Shown: piece after piece, positions 18,710 through 28,031 of the stretch
How positions within the stretch are numbered: position 1 is the stretch's first letter
Layout: every line of letters begins with the position of its first letter
From: Porticoccaceae bacterium UBA4026
GTDB lineage: Bacteria; Pseudomonadota; Gammaproteobacteria; Pseudomonadales; Porticoccaceae
Direction: 5' to 3'
Assembly: GCA_002382445.1 (NCBI GenBank)
Contig: DGAQ01000073.1
Span: 166,305 to 230,304, forward strand
DNA: 64,000 nt
Made by a program: the position numbers and the translations under genes
Notes under the pieces: generated by a model
Told to the model about the DNA's origin: nothing
What the model saw: only the letters and a program-made list of their open reading frames with translations
Database searches by the model: none

Positions 18710-19002
18710 TCAGAAAGGATCTAAACCTTTCATCTTATATTATGTGTTTTGTGCGTTTGGGTTCTTCTTTTGGTAGGACTTTTTGCAGGCGATTTTTAGT
18801 GAGTGCACAGGATAGATCTGTTGATCGTAAAGAGCCGCAAACCACGCTGCAGTCTGGGGAAATTAGAAATGGATACCTATCCCTATAACTATAACTATAA
18901 CTATATCAGGCAGTCCACTATGTGTTTGGGTCGAATTATCCTGTTCTATGATACATAATAGAGATAACTATAATCATAAGTCGATAAAGTAGAGCTAAAA
19001 AT
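18710..19002. other. Intergenic region with a hexamer tandem repeat
   Basis: No gene or RNA is supported here. A short frame starting inside the purA end (18703-18888) has no recognisable features. Three and a half to four copies of CTATAA stand in tandem at 18883-18905. The AT-rich 100 bp before 19003 presumably holds the promoter of the giant secreted protein, but I cannot place -35 and -10 boxes with confidence. Confidence 0.5.
18883..18905. repeat. CTATAA hexamer tandem repeat
   Basis: About 3.8 perfect copies of CTATAA. It lies about 100 bp upstream of the giant secreted-protein gene, in or near its likely promoter. Such short repeats can vary in copy number, but no effect can be read from one sequence. 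Confidence 0.8.
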
Positions 19003-22000
19003 ATGAGTATTTTGAGTCGTCTTTTTACTGTTTTGTTCGTACTATTTTTGCTGGCATCCAATGGATTTGCTAGCGACGTAGATATTCCGGGTAATGATAA
19101 AAACGGCGCTGAAGGCTATTGGAGTTTTCACGGGAAAGCGTCTGATAACTTGGCTGTATCTTCGTTTGATGCCGACCTTCCCAGCTCTATTATTTTATCA
19201 CTTGATGAGGGAGAGTTAAGGGAATCTCTCGATAGCACTATAGGAAAAGGGGCCACTAATACGGTTGTTTATTTACCGAATACCGATGGCAAAATCCTTC
19301 GTTTTCAAGTTATAGAGAAGTCAAATTTTTCACCAGTTTTGGCAGCTAAATTCCCTGATATTAAATCTTACCGAGGATTTTCTCTAGATCAGCCCGCGGT
19401 CAGAATGTACTTCAGTAACTCTCCTTTAGGGCTTGAAGCAACGATTATTGATTCAGTTTTAAATATTAGGACTACGATTAGAAAAATATCGAAAGCTGAT
19501 AATAGGTACATTGCTTACACAAAGCTTGATGTGAATAGGTCGAAAGAACCATTCAGCTGCTCGACACCGGAGCCTTTGACGGCAGGACTAAAGCCTAAAG
19601 TTAGGGTTAATCTTGCTGGAGAAATGTCGAGCTTGACCCGATGGTCTGATGAAAGCGCCTTGACCAAGTACCGTCTTGCTGTTGCCGTTAATGGCCAATA
19701 CACCTCATATCATGGTGGCACTAAAGCGGCCGCTTTGTCGGCAATTAATACGACGTTAACAAGGCTTAATTTTATATTTGAAACGGATATTGGCATCAAA
19801 TTAGAGCTTGTCGACAACAACGACGAGATTATATACACCGACTCAAACACGGATCCGTTCGAAGATACAATTGACAGTAATACCAATGCTCCGCTGCAAA
19901 CGACCATAGATTCAGTGATTGGTAGCGCCAACTATGATATTGGCCACTTATTTAGTGGTACAGGCGGTGGCGGCAATGCCGGGGCCATCGGGGCTGTTTG
20001 CAATGTTGCTAGTAAAGGTAGTGGATGGTCAGCCTCGGGACAGCCTAGAGGAAACTCATTTGCGAATCTTGTGGCCCATGAAATGGGACATCAGATTGGT
20101 GCGAATCATACTTTCTCATTTCGTAGCGAGGGTACTGGGGTAAACGTAGAACCGGCCAGCGGAAGTACTATTATGGGCTATGCTGGTACAGGTCAGGACG
20201 ACATGGCCTTCTATGCCGACAACTACTACCACAATGTTAGTATTGTACAGAGTTTGGCATACCTAAAGAGTCAGTCTTGTCATGTTAAGACGATTATCGA
20301 CAACAATGTCCCAACAGTAGATCCTGTAAGTGACTACACCATTCCAGTAGGTACACCTTTTGTGTTAACGGGGTCAGCAAGCGATGCTGATGCTGCGGAT
20401 ACTCTGACTTACACCTGGGAACAAAAAGATGATGGCTTGGTTCCAAGTAGTACGTTTGGACCAACGAATACTCAGGGTGCAAACTTTCGATCTTTGTTGC
20501 CAAGTCAAGTGCCCGTGCGCTATTTCCCCCTTCTTTCCAGTGTAATTTCAGGAGAGCTTACATTGGATGACCCGTACATTGGGTCGCCATGGGAAACCTT
20601 ATCGACAGTGCCTCGAGAGTTTAATTTTGCCTTTACCGCACGTGACAATTCCTCTGGCGGTGGTGGCGTTGCTTATACAGACATGAAAGTTACCGTGGTA
20701 GACAACGACGGCGACGACACGATTGTCGGTGCTTTTTCGGTGACCTCTCAAGGGTTGGCTAATGTCTATATCGCTGAATCTCCCCGAATGGTTAATTGGA
20801 ATGTTGCTGGCACTGACCAGGCGCCTATCTCGGTTTCCAATGTGGATATTACAATGTCGACTGATAGCGGGCTAACCTATCCCTATTCCCTTGCGGAAAA
20901 CACGGTTAATGATGGTAGTCATGAGATCACGATGCCCGATGTTGTAACTAGCACTGCCCGTATTCGCGTTGCTGCCGTAGGCAACATTTTTTATGCGATT
21001 AACACGCAAGATTTTGGTATTACCCGTGATGATATTGTTCTTACCGTCAATCAGTTGGACTATAGCGTTTGTCAAAATAACAGTGTCGTGTCGCCCATTA
21101 TTTATGAGACGGCAACTAAGTATACTGATGTCGCTCTATTCTCCGCGGAGAATGGACCCAGTGGGTTATCAGTCGCATTTAACCCAACAAGCGCCACAAT
21201 CACTAATACATCGGTTGAGGTTACTTTTTCAGCGGCTGGCGACTTAGCGGCTGGTACTTATTCTGTAGATGTCTTAGCAACCTCGCCGGAAAGAACACAG
21301 AAAGTTACCTACAACATAAAGAATTTCTCACCGGATTTTGAAGTCCTTAATCTATCAGCCCCAGCAGATGGGGTGACGATTGAGCGGTTGTTAACGAGCC
21401 TTCAGTGGGAGGCTCAAGAAAATGCCGATAACTACGTTCTTGAAATCGCCAGTGATCAGGATTTTAACGATATTCTCTTGACAAGGACGGTCTCGACCAA
21501 CTCTTCTGTTGTAAAGGGACTGGCAGGTAAAACTGTCTACTACTGGCGAGTGGCGCCGAGTAATTTCTGTGGCAGTGGCACCGCGGGTGCAGCCTATAGT
21601 TTCATTACGCCTGACCAGATAGGGGCAGTAGACTTACCGAAAGCAATTGCTGATGTGGCAGATACTAGGGTCACCTCAGTCCTGACCGTTGCTGAAAACC
21701 TACGAATAACAGATGTTAATGTTTACCTTGGTATTTCCCACACTTGGCCTCAGGATCTGACTGTCACCTTGACCTCGCCCGCTGGCGTTTCAGTTGATCT
21801 GCTAACTGCACCCTGCGGAGGCGATGATGATATCGATGTCGTCTTTGACGATGAAGGGTCAGAGTTAGTGTGTTCCGTTAATCCCCCGAGTGTGTCGGGA
21901 ATAATAAGGCCTCAGGGCGGAAATCTCTCAATTTTTAATGAGCAGTCAAGTCAGGGCGATTGGACGCTCACATTACTCGATAGTTATGACGCTGATGGTG

Positions 22001-25000
22001 GATCTATTGATTATTTAGCATTGGAGATTGCGACGGATGGGGAGTGGTCCAATACAGCACCGATTGCGTTCGCGCAGTTCGCGACAACGGCGACGCAAGT
22101 TATAGCCTTAACACTTGAGGGTCTAGATCCAGAACGACTGCCGTTAACCTATGAATTAGTTGACTCTCCAACCGACGGCGATTTAGTGGGTGCTAACTTG
22201 GTCAGTACTGTATTAGATACAAGCACGTCCAGCGGTCAGGCAAGAGATGTTGCTTTGTCGGCTGATGGTAATACGCTATTTGTTGCAGACTATAACTCTG
22301 GCCTGCGAATCCTTGATGTTACTAATCCAGGCGATCCCGTCCAATTAGGGGCGGTTGACACCGCTGCTGGCACGGCTCGTGGCATAGCAATTTCTTCTGA
22401 CAATAAGACGGTATACTTGGCCAATGCTCAAACTGGACTTCAATTGGTGGATGTTAGTGACCTATCTTCTCCTTCTTTATTAGGTAGCTACAATACTCCG
22501 GGCTCGGCTCAAGACGTCGTTATTTCACCTGATGGTAATACCGCATTTGTTGCTGATAATAATGGTGGATTACAAATTGTCGATGTTAGTAACACCAGCA
22601 GTCCAAGTTTGGTCTCGTCGCTAACAGCATTTACTGCTGCCTACGATATTGATGTGTCGCAAGATGGAAAGTACGTTTATGTTGCCGACCAGACGAGTGG
22701 GTTGGTGGTAGTGAACGTTGAAAATCTTAGCAATCCAATTTCTCTAGCAACGATCGGCACCGCTGGGTTTTCATCGGGTGTAACCCTGTCCAATAGCGGC
22801 AATAAGGCTTACGTTGCTGATTTTAATTCAGGCGTACTGATCTTTGATGTGACCGATCCTGGGGTCCCTGTTCAAATTGGCTCCTACGATACTAATGGGT
22901 CAAGCTATAAAATCGATGTGTCTGATGACGACCACAATATATATGTTGCTGACGGCGCAGGGCTCAGGGTTCTAGACGTACGCACCCCTGGGTCAGTTAA
23001 ATCTTTGGCTGATGTTAGCTTGGACGAAGTATCCTATGCCGTTGCGGCAGCTAGTGACGGAAATTCGGTATTTGTTGCCACTGGAAGTGGCGGCATCAAG
23101 GTTCTCGGCCTTGCGGTTAAGACGTATAAATCTGGAGATACCGTGCCTCAAAGCGTGGTGTTTAGAAGCTCTGCAGAGGCATTTATCCCAGAGGGTTACT
23201 CAGATAGTTTCACTTTCAGAGTATCGGATGGGAATTTATTGAGTAATATCGCTGTAGTAGATGTTCTGTTTGTAACAGAGTCGAAAAATGATGGTACCTG
23301 GACATATATCAGTGGTGCTAATGGCAATCTATCTATCACTGGATGCTTGTCAACATGCCCAACTAGTTTAGTGATTCCATCGGCTATTAACGGGTCCCCT
23401 GTAACGGCAATTAGCAGCGCAGCATTTGCCGAGAGTACCGCAACACTGCTGTCTGTGCCCAATACAGTAACAAGTATTGGCGACTATGCCTTTGTTCGGA
23501 GCAATATCACTAAGGCAACTATAGGGGCTAGCGTTAGCTCAATAGGTGCTAGTGCCTTTGCTTACAATCAACTTGTGGCTCTGAGTTTTTTGGGTGACAA
23601 GCCGACTCTAGCTAACGACGCATTTTTGAGTAACAGAGCGCTAGATTATATTAGTTATTGTACTGATAAATTGGGTTGGCCAGGTGATCCCATTTCTACT
23701 GGGACTAATTTGGTTATTCCAGTGGTTGGCTGTGATGCAGTCAGTAAAAACAATGCGTCACTTGATGAGATTGTGACGGCTGTGCAAACTGGAGATGCAG
23801 TATCGATTACTGCAGAAGACTTAGGTCAAGTGCTTGGTCTTGTCAATATCGATTCCAGTAATATCGGTCTATATCAAGGCATGATTCAAATGTCATTGAA
23901 TCTGACTTATGGAGAGGTTCGCATTGCCGATTTGCAGGCTTTGATCGATGATGCAAATAAGGCCGTACTTGATTGCGCTCTGAATGTTTACATCATCGAT
24001 GTCAGTCAGGGAGAACATGGAAGTGAGGTGAGCTGGGAATTGAAAGATTCTTCGGGCGAGCAGCAATTGTCTGGTGGGGCGCCATATAATGACCTCGCAT
24101 GCATTGCCGATGGCCGTTATACGCTACAAATGTCTGATACCAATGCCGCGGGAACGAATAACGGCTGGGACTTCTCAGACTTTGTCATAGCTGCCGATAC
24201 TAAAGTTCTCTTTACTCACACATTAGATAGCGGCACATCTGGATCTGTCGCGGTGAATGTCGGCAGCTATCCTAATCAGGCGCCGGTTGCCACTGAAGGG
24301 CTAAGTGCCGAATTAGAGCAGGCACAGTCATCCGACTTTGAGCTCTCTGCGACTGATGCAGATGATGACCCTCTGACTTATATTCTTGAAACTGCTCCCG
24401 AGTATGGCTCTGTCATAGCCTATGCTGGGAATAAAGGCGTCATTGGCGAAGTGTTCTTAGGCGGCGGAGGCGGCGTACGTGGTGTGGCAGTATCCAGTGA
24501 TGATCAATATGCATTCTTGGCAGACTATACTGACGGACTAAAAGTCCTCGATATTAGTAATCCCGAAAAGCCAACTATTGCAGGTACTTATCCCATTAGT
24601 GCTGGACAGCTATATAACATTGCACTATCAGCGGATGATCAAACTATCTTTGTTGCCTCGGTCGGAAACGGGGTGATGATCTTTGATGTCAGTGATCCAA
24701 CAAAGCCGGTTCTGTTGAGCACCTTAACGCGTGAGGGGACTGCTTATCCATTAGATATAGTGATGTCTAGCGATGGTAATACCCTGTTTGTTGCTGCGTG
24801 GGAGTTCTTTCTAACCGTAGATGTAAGTGATCCTGCTAATCCGGTGCTTAAACATTCGGTTGGTACTGATGACTACGCTTGGGGTGTTGCCTTATCTAGC
24901 GATGATAAAACTGTTTACCTAGCCGGTGGTTCTTATATGCAAGTCTTTGATGTTACTGACTCGGCTTCGCCGGTTTCTTTGACCAGCTTCGAGACACTAG

Positions 25001-26409
25001 GAACTGCCCGTAGCATCAGGCTATCTTTTGATGATTCGACTGCCTACCTTGCAAATGGGTCTAGTGGTATGCAAATTGTTGATGTTAAGAATCCATCAGA
25101 GCCGCTGATGATGGGTTCTATTGCTTCTAACGAAAGTTTTATGTTCGCCTTGACGATGTCTGGCGACGGAAAGCATATCTACACAACGGACGATTCAGGC
25201 CTGTTAAGAACGATTGATGTGGCTGACGCGTCTAATCCTGTCCAGGTTCGATCTACCCTCGCATCCAGAGATACCTGGCGCATTGATATGTCATCTGACA
25301 ATAAGCGGGTGTATTTGGCAGACGGTTACACTGGCTTTAAAGTGGTCGATGTTTCTTTCAGTGAGCGACTAGCTGGCAGTAAGATACAGCCAAATGTTAC
25401 CTACATCCATGCTGGGCAAAGTTCCATCAATGACTCTTTCTCCTTTAAGGTTAATGATGGATTAGATGACAGCAATATCTCTACTGTAGATTTGAAGTTC
25501 ATAGCGGACCGTGACAGCGATGGTATTGAAGATTACATCGATAACTGTCCAGACAAAGCCAACCAAGATCAGATTGACACCGATGGCGACTTAGTCGGAG
25601 ATGCCTGTGATGACGATGATGACAATGATGGCGTTGCTGATAGTAGTGATGCATTCCCATTAGATAATCTAGAAAGCGTAGATTCTGATAATGATGGCGT
25701 TGGAGATAATTCTGATTGGGCGCCGAACGACAGCTCTGAATCTGCCGATACCGATGGTGATGGTGTAGGTGATAATGCCGATGCTTTTCCAGAAGATGCG
25801 ACAGAGACATTAGATACCGATAGTGATGGCACTGGTGACAATGTAGATCCCGATATTGATGGTGATGGTGTGCTTAATGAGGATGATCTATTTCCAAAGC
25901 AAGCTGAGTACAGTCTTGATTCAGACAGTGATGGTATGCCAGATGCTTGGGAAACTCGGTTTGGTCTTGATCCAAATGACGCCTCCGATGCGGCTTTAGA
26001 TGAAGATGGAGATGGTGTGACTAATCTCGAGGAGTTTCTTGCTGGAACACCACCCTCTGGTTCAATTGATATTGATGGCAATGGCAAATATGACGCTTTG
26101 ACCGACGGGTTGTTATTACTCAGAGGAATGTTTGGATTGAGCGATTCTCCGTTAATTGATGGTGCGGTGGCTTCTGATGCCGTCTATAGGACATCAATTG
26201 ACATTCAATCTAGAATTACATTATTGGGTGATTTAGCTGATATTGATGGTAATGGCGATATAGATGCCTTAACCGATGGGTTGCTTACATTGAGATACCT
26301 CTTTGGCTTAGAGGGCGACCCCTTGATCGCTGGAGTGGTGGCGTCTGACGCGACTAGAACTGCGGCTGAGATTGAGGCCCATCTAGAGGCTTTGACGCCT
26401 GCGCCTTAG
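19003..26409 (+). CDS. Giant exported metalloprotease-like multidomain protein (2468 aa)
   Basis: Parts in order: signal peptide (1-24, ending SNGFAS); propeptide-like region; reprolysin/metzincin-type domain with zinc motif HEMGHQIGANH (His359, His363, His369, catalytic Glu360) and a Met-turn IMGYAG (Met391); Ig/fibronectin-like segments; a proprotein convertase P-domain-like segment (about 900-1012); a first block of LVIVD propeller repeats (about 1066-1370); a BspA-type leucine-rich segment (about 1440-1545); a cadherin-like stretch; a second LVIVD block (about 1810-2120); thrombospondin type-3 Asp-rich calcium repeats (about 2168-2345); and two dockerin-like repeats beginning DIDGNG (about 2354 and 2412). 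It is probably a secreted or surface-attached calcium-dependent protease or adhesin, but the substrate is unknown. No anchor motif (PEP-CTERM, GlyGly-CTERM, LPXTG) is seen at the C-terminus. It appears monocistronic, with a terminator downstream. Confidence 0.88.
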   Translation: MSILSRLFTVLFVLFLLASNGFASDVDIPGNDKNGAEGYWSFHGKASDNLAVSSFDADLPSSIILSLDEGELRESLDSTIGKGATNTVVYLPNTDGKILRFQVIEKSNFSPVLAAKFPDIKSYRGFSLDQPAVRMYFSNSPLGLEATIIDSVLNIRTTIRKISKADNRYIAYTKLDVNRSKEPFSCSTPEPLTAGLKPKVRVNLAGEMSSLTRWSDESALTKYRLAVAVNGQYTSYHGGTKAAALSAINTTLTRLNFIFETDIGIKLELVDNNDEIIYTDSNTDPFEDTIDSNTNAPLQTTIDSVIGSANYDIGHLFSGTGGGGNAGAIGAVCNVASKGSGWSASGQPRGNSFANLVAHEMGHQIGANHTFSFRSEGTGVNVEPASGSTIMGYAGTGQDDMAFYADNYYHNVSIVQSLAYLKSQSCHVKTIIDNNVPTVDPVSDYTIPVGTPFVLTGSASDADAADTLTYTWEQKDDGLVPSSTFGPTNTQGANFRSLLPSQVPVRYFPLLSSVISGELTLDDPYIGSPWETLSTVPREFNFAFTARDNSSGGGGVAYTDMKVTVVDNDGDDTIVGAFSVTSQGLANVYIAESPRMVNWNVAGTDQAPISVSNVDITMSTDSGLTYPYSLAENTVNDGSHEITMPDVVTSTARIRVAAVGNIFYAINTQDFGITRDDIVLTVNQLDYSVCQNNSVVSPIIYETATKYTDVALFSAENGPSGLSVAFNPTSATITNTSVEVTFSAAGDLAAGTYSVDVLATSPERTQKVTYNIKNFSPDFEVLNLSAPADGVTIERLLTSLQWEAQENADNYVLEIASDQDFNDILLTRTVSTNSSVVKGLAGKTVYYWRVAPSNFCGSGTAGAAYSFITPDQIGAVDLPKAIADVADTRVTSVLTVAENLRITDVNVYLGISHTWPQDLTVTLTSPAGVSVDLLTAPCGGDDDIDVVFDDEGSELVCSVNPPSVSGIIRPQGGNLSIFNEQSSQGDWTLTLLDSYDADGGSIDYLALEIATDGEWSNTAPIAFAQFATTATQVIALTLEGLDPERLPLTYELVDSPTDGDLVGANLVSTVLDTSTSSGQARDVALSADGNTLFVADYNSGLRILDVTNPGDPVQLGAVDTAAGTARGIAISSDNKTVYLANAQTGLQLVDVSDLSSPSLLGSYNTPGSAQDVVISPDGNTAFVADNNGGLQIVDVSNTSSPSLVSSLTAFTAAYDIDVSQDGKYVYVADQTSGLVVVNVENLSNPISLATIGTAGFSSGVTLSNSGNKAYVADFNSGVLIFDVTDPGVPVQIGSYDTNGSSYKIDVSDDDHNIYVADGAGLRVLDVRTPGSVKSLADVSLDEVSYAVAAASDGNSVFVATGSGGIKVLGLAVKTYKSGDTVPQSVVFRSSAEAFIPEGYSDSFTFRVSDGNLLSNIAVVDVLFVTESKNDGTWTYISGANGNLSITGCLSTCPTSLVIPSAINGSPVTAISSAAFAESTATLLSVPNTVTSIGDYAFVRSNITKATIGASVSSIGASAFAYNQLVALSFLGDKPTLANDAFLSNRALDYISYCTDKLGWPGDPISTGTNLVIPVVGCDAVSKNNASLDEIVTAVQTGDAVSITAEDLGQVLGLVNIDSSNIGLYQGMIQMSLNLTYGEVRIADLQALIDDANKAVLDCALNVYIIDVSQGEHGSEVSWELKDSSGEQQLSGGAPYNDLACIADGRYTLQMSDTNAAGTNNGWDFSDFVIAADTKVLFTHTLDSGTSGSVAVNVGSYPNQAPVATEGLSAELEQAQSSDFELSATDADDDPLTYILETAPEYGSVIAYAGNKGVIGEVFLGGGGGVRGVAVSSDDQYAFLADYTDGLKVLDISNPEKPTIAGTYPISAGQLYNIALSADDQTIFVASVGNGVMIFDVSDPTKPVLLSTLTREGTAYPLDIVMSSDGNTLFVAAWEFFLTVDVSDPANPVLKHSVGTDDYAWGVALSSDDKTVYLAGGSYMQVFDVTDSASPVSLTSFETLGTARSIRLSFDDSTAYLANGSSGMQIVDVKNPSEPLMMGSIASNESFMFALTMSGDGKHIYTTDDSGLLRTIDVADASNPVQVRSTLASRDTWRIDMSSDNKRVYLADGYTGFKVVDVSFSERLAGSKIQPNVTYIHAGQSSINDSFSFKVNDGLDDSNISTVDLKFIADRDSDGIEDYIDNCPDKANQDQIDTDGDLVGDACDDDDDNDGVADSSDAFPLDNLESVDSDNDGVGDNSDWAPNDSSESADTDGDGVGDNADAFPEDATETLDTDSDGTGDNVDPDIDGDGVLNEDDLFPKQAEYSLDSDSDGMPDAWETRFGLDPNDASDAALDEDGDGVTNLEEFLAGTPPSGSIDIDGNGKYDALTDGLLLLRGMFGLSDSPLIDGAVASDAVYRTSIDIQSRITLLGDLADIDGNGDIDALTDGLLTLRYLFGLEGDPLIAGVVASDATRTAAEIEAHLEALTPAP

Positions 26410-26522
26410 AGCGCTTAAGTTTCTGGCCACCTCAGAGGCAGTGCATGTGTTGGATAATGGTGAGTCTCTTGATGGCTTGATGTCGGGGTTTAGGCAGGTA
26501 ATAATCTGATGTTAAGAGTTCT

Positions 26523-26552
26523 AAAAAGCCGCCCTGAGGTGGCTTTTTAGTT
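26523..26552 (+). terminator. Rho-independent terminator after the giant gene
   Basis: AAAAAGCC-G-CC and GG-T-GGCTTTTT form a 10-11 bp stem (26523-26548) with one G-T wobble and a CTGA loop. The T run follows, and the A run on the 5' side would let it work in both directions. It ends the giant-gene transcript about 115 bp after its stop. Confidence 0.88.
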
Positions 26553-26945
26553 TTAGAGAGTCTTCTAAATATTCAATTAGATAAACCTTTTCATGTTCGT
26601 TAATTGATGCGTATTTTTGATAAAGACCCTGCCTATTACCTAAAGTCTAGATACACGAAAAAAAAGGCTCTATTTGCGTGCAGGGCTCTTGCCAAAATCG
26701 GACAAGTTAGGTACCTTAAAAGAGCTAGATCTAATAACAAGAAAGGGTTCTTCCCTAGATATTATTGTTAGGCGAAAGAAACCCATACGTTTGGGGTATT
26801 TTATGCCACGAAAACTGTACAAGGATTATTCTTTTTACAGCCCTCTTTATCGTCTGTCTCAGATGGTCAGATACTTTTTTGATTTAATAATTATTTTTCC
26901 TGTCAGTAATGCTGCATGTCAATACTTCATTGATGGAGAGTCTTA
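26553..26945 (+). promoter_or_regulatory. Leader/promoter region of the nuo operon
   Basis: About 390 bp between the terminator and nuoA must contain the nuo promoter. It is AT-rich. A frame from TTG 26674 (or ATG 26803) ends in a TAG that shares its last base with the GTG of nuoA. It has no recognisable domain and I do not call it a gene, but a coupled leader peptide cannot be excluded. I see no convincing riboswitch. Confidence 0.45.
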
Positions 26946-27365
26946 GTGGTTAATTCCTACGCTAATGAAATTTGGCCGCTGGCGGTTTATTTTGTCATGG
27001 TGATTCTTCTAGTAATCACTATGTTGGTACTTTCTTGGTTGCTCGGACAAAGGCGTCGTGAAGCAGCGACCAACGATCCGTTTGAGTCAGGTATTGTTTC
27101 TGTCGGTGGCTCGCAAATTCGTATTTCGGTCGAATTCTATCTGGTAGCCATTTTCTTCGTTATTTTCGATTTGGAAACCGTCTTTATCTTTGCCTGGGCG
27201 ATAGCCTTTTTTGAACTCGGTTGGCAGGGCTATCTATCGATGGTGATATTTATCGCAATACTAGGTTTGGCACTAGTTTATGAGTGGCGGTCTGGTGCGT
27301 TGGACTGGGGTAATAAAACTCGCGTTGGATTAAAAGAAGCGCAAAAATTGGCTGAGGTGAAATAA
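26946..27365 (+). CDS. nuoA: NADH-quinone oxidoreductase subunit A
   Basis: NuoA is a small membrane subunit of complex I near the quinone site. The 139-residue protein has three membrane helices (about 15-38, 68-90, 97-117) and the conserved DPFESGI loop facing the quinone cavity, plus FDLETVFIFAWA. The start is GTG at 26946, with GGAG at 26935-26938 seven bases upstream. The stop TAA shares its last base with the nuoB ATG. This is the first gene of a 13-gene operon running to 41525. Confidence 0.96.
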   Translation: MVNSYANEIWPLAVYFVMVILLVITMLVLSWLLGQRRREAATNDPFESGIVSVGGSQIRISVEFYLVAIFFVIFDLETVFIFAWAIAFFELGWQGYLSMVIFIAILGLALVYEWRSGALDWGNKTRVGLKEAQKLAEVK

Positions 27366-28003
27366 TGGATTGGAGTTTAACGAGGCCCGAACAGGGCAAT
27401 GTGGTTGGCCAAAGCGAAGACTTCATTGAAGAGCAGGTTAAGCGTAATGTAGCCTTTGCCAAACTTGAAGATTTAGTTGCTTGGGGCCGCGCCCATTCCT
27501 TATGGCCGTTCAATTTTGGTCTTTCTTGCTGCTATGTTGAGATGGCGACTTCTTTTACGAGTCGACATGATATAGCGCGCTTTGGCTCTGAGGTTATTCG
27601 GGCCACGCCGCGCCAAGCGGATTTGATGGTTATTTCAGGGACCTGTTTTTTAAAAATGGCGCCAGTGATTCAGCGCCTTTATGAGCAACTGCTAGAGCCT
27701 CGGTGGATCATCTCTATGGGGTCCTGTGCTAACTCTGGTGGCATGTACGATATTTATTCCGTGGTGCAGGGTGTGGACAAGTTTATTCCAGTAGATGTTT
27801 ATGTCCCCGGCTGTCCACCTCGACCAGAAGCTCTCATGCAGGGCTTGATAATGCTTCAAGAATCGATTGGCAAGGAGCGGCGTCCTATTACTTGGGCCGC
27901 AGGGGATCAAACGATCGTCAAGCCGGCCAAAATCAGCAAGCGTGATGAACTTACCGCGCAACGCATTCAGGCAACCGAATTAAGGGAACCGAAAAACAGC
28001 TAG
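27365..28003 (+). CDS. nuoB: NADH-quinone oxidoreductase subunit B
   Basis: NuoB carries cluster N2, the terminal 4Fe-4S centre that reduces quinone. The ligands are visible: tandem cysteines in LSCCYVEM, then the Cys in GSCANSGGMYD and the Cys in VPGCPPRPEAL. The 212-residue protein has the usual N-terminal segment and a variable C-terminal tail after residue 180. It overlaps nuoA by one base, consistent with coupled translation in the operon. Confidence 0.97.
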   Translation: MDWSLTRPEQGNVVGQSEDFIEEQVKRNVAFAKLEDLVAWGRAHSLWPFNFGLSCCYVEMATSFTSRHDIARFGSEVIRATPRQADLMVISGTCFLKMAPVIQRLYEQLLEPRWIISMGSCANSGGMYDIYSVVQGVDKFIPVDVYVPGCPPRPEALMQGLIMLQESIGKERRPITWAAGDQTIVKPAKISKRDELTAQRIQATELREPKNS

Positions 28004-28031
28004 GGTCCCAACAACACACTGAGAGGGTTAA

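Noticed and set aside
18703..18888. 61-residue frame after purA
   Set aside because: It starts inside the purA stop region, has no ribosome-binding site and no recognisable content.
25499..26087. Long minus-strand frames (103 and 172 residues) opposite the Asp-rich end of the giant gene
   Set aside because: They are Ser/Pro- or His-rich low-complexity products of the GAT/GAC-rich calcium repeats read backwards, with no start signals.
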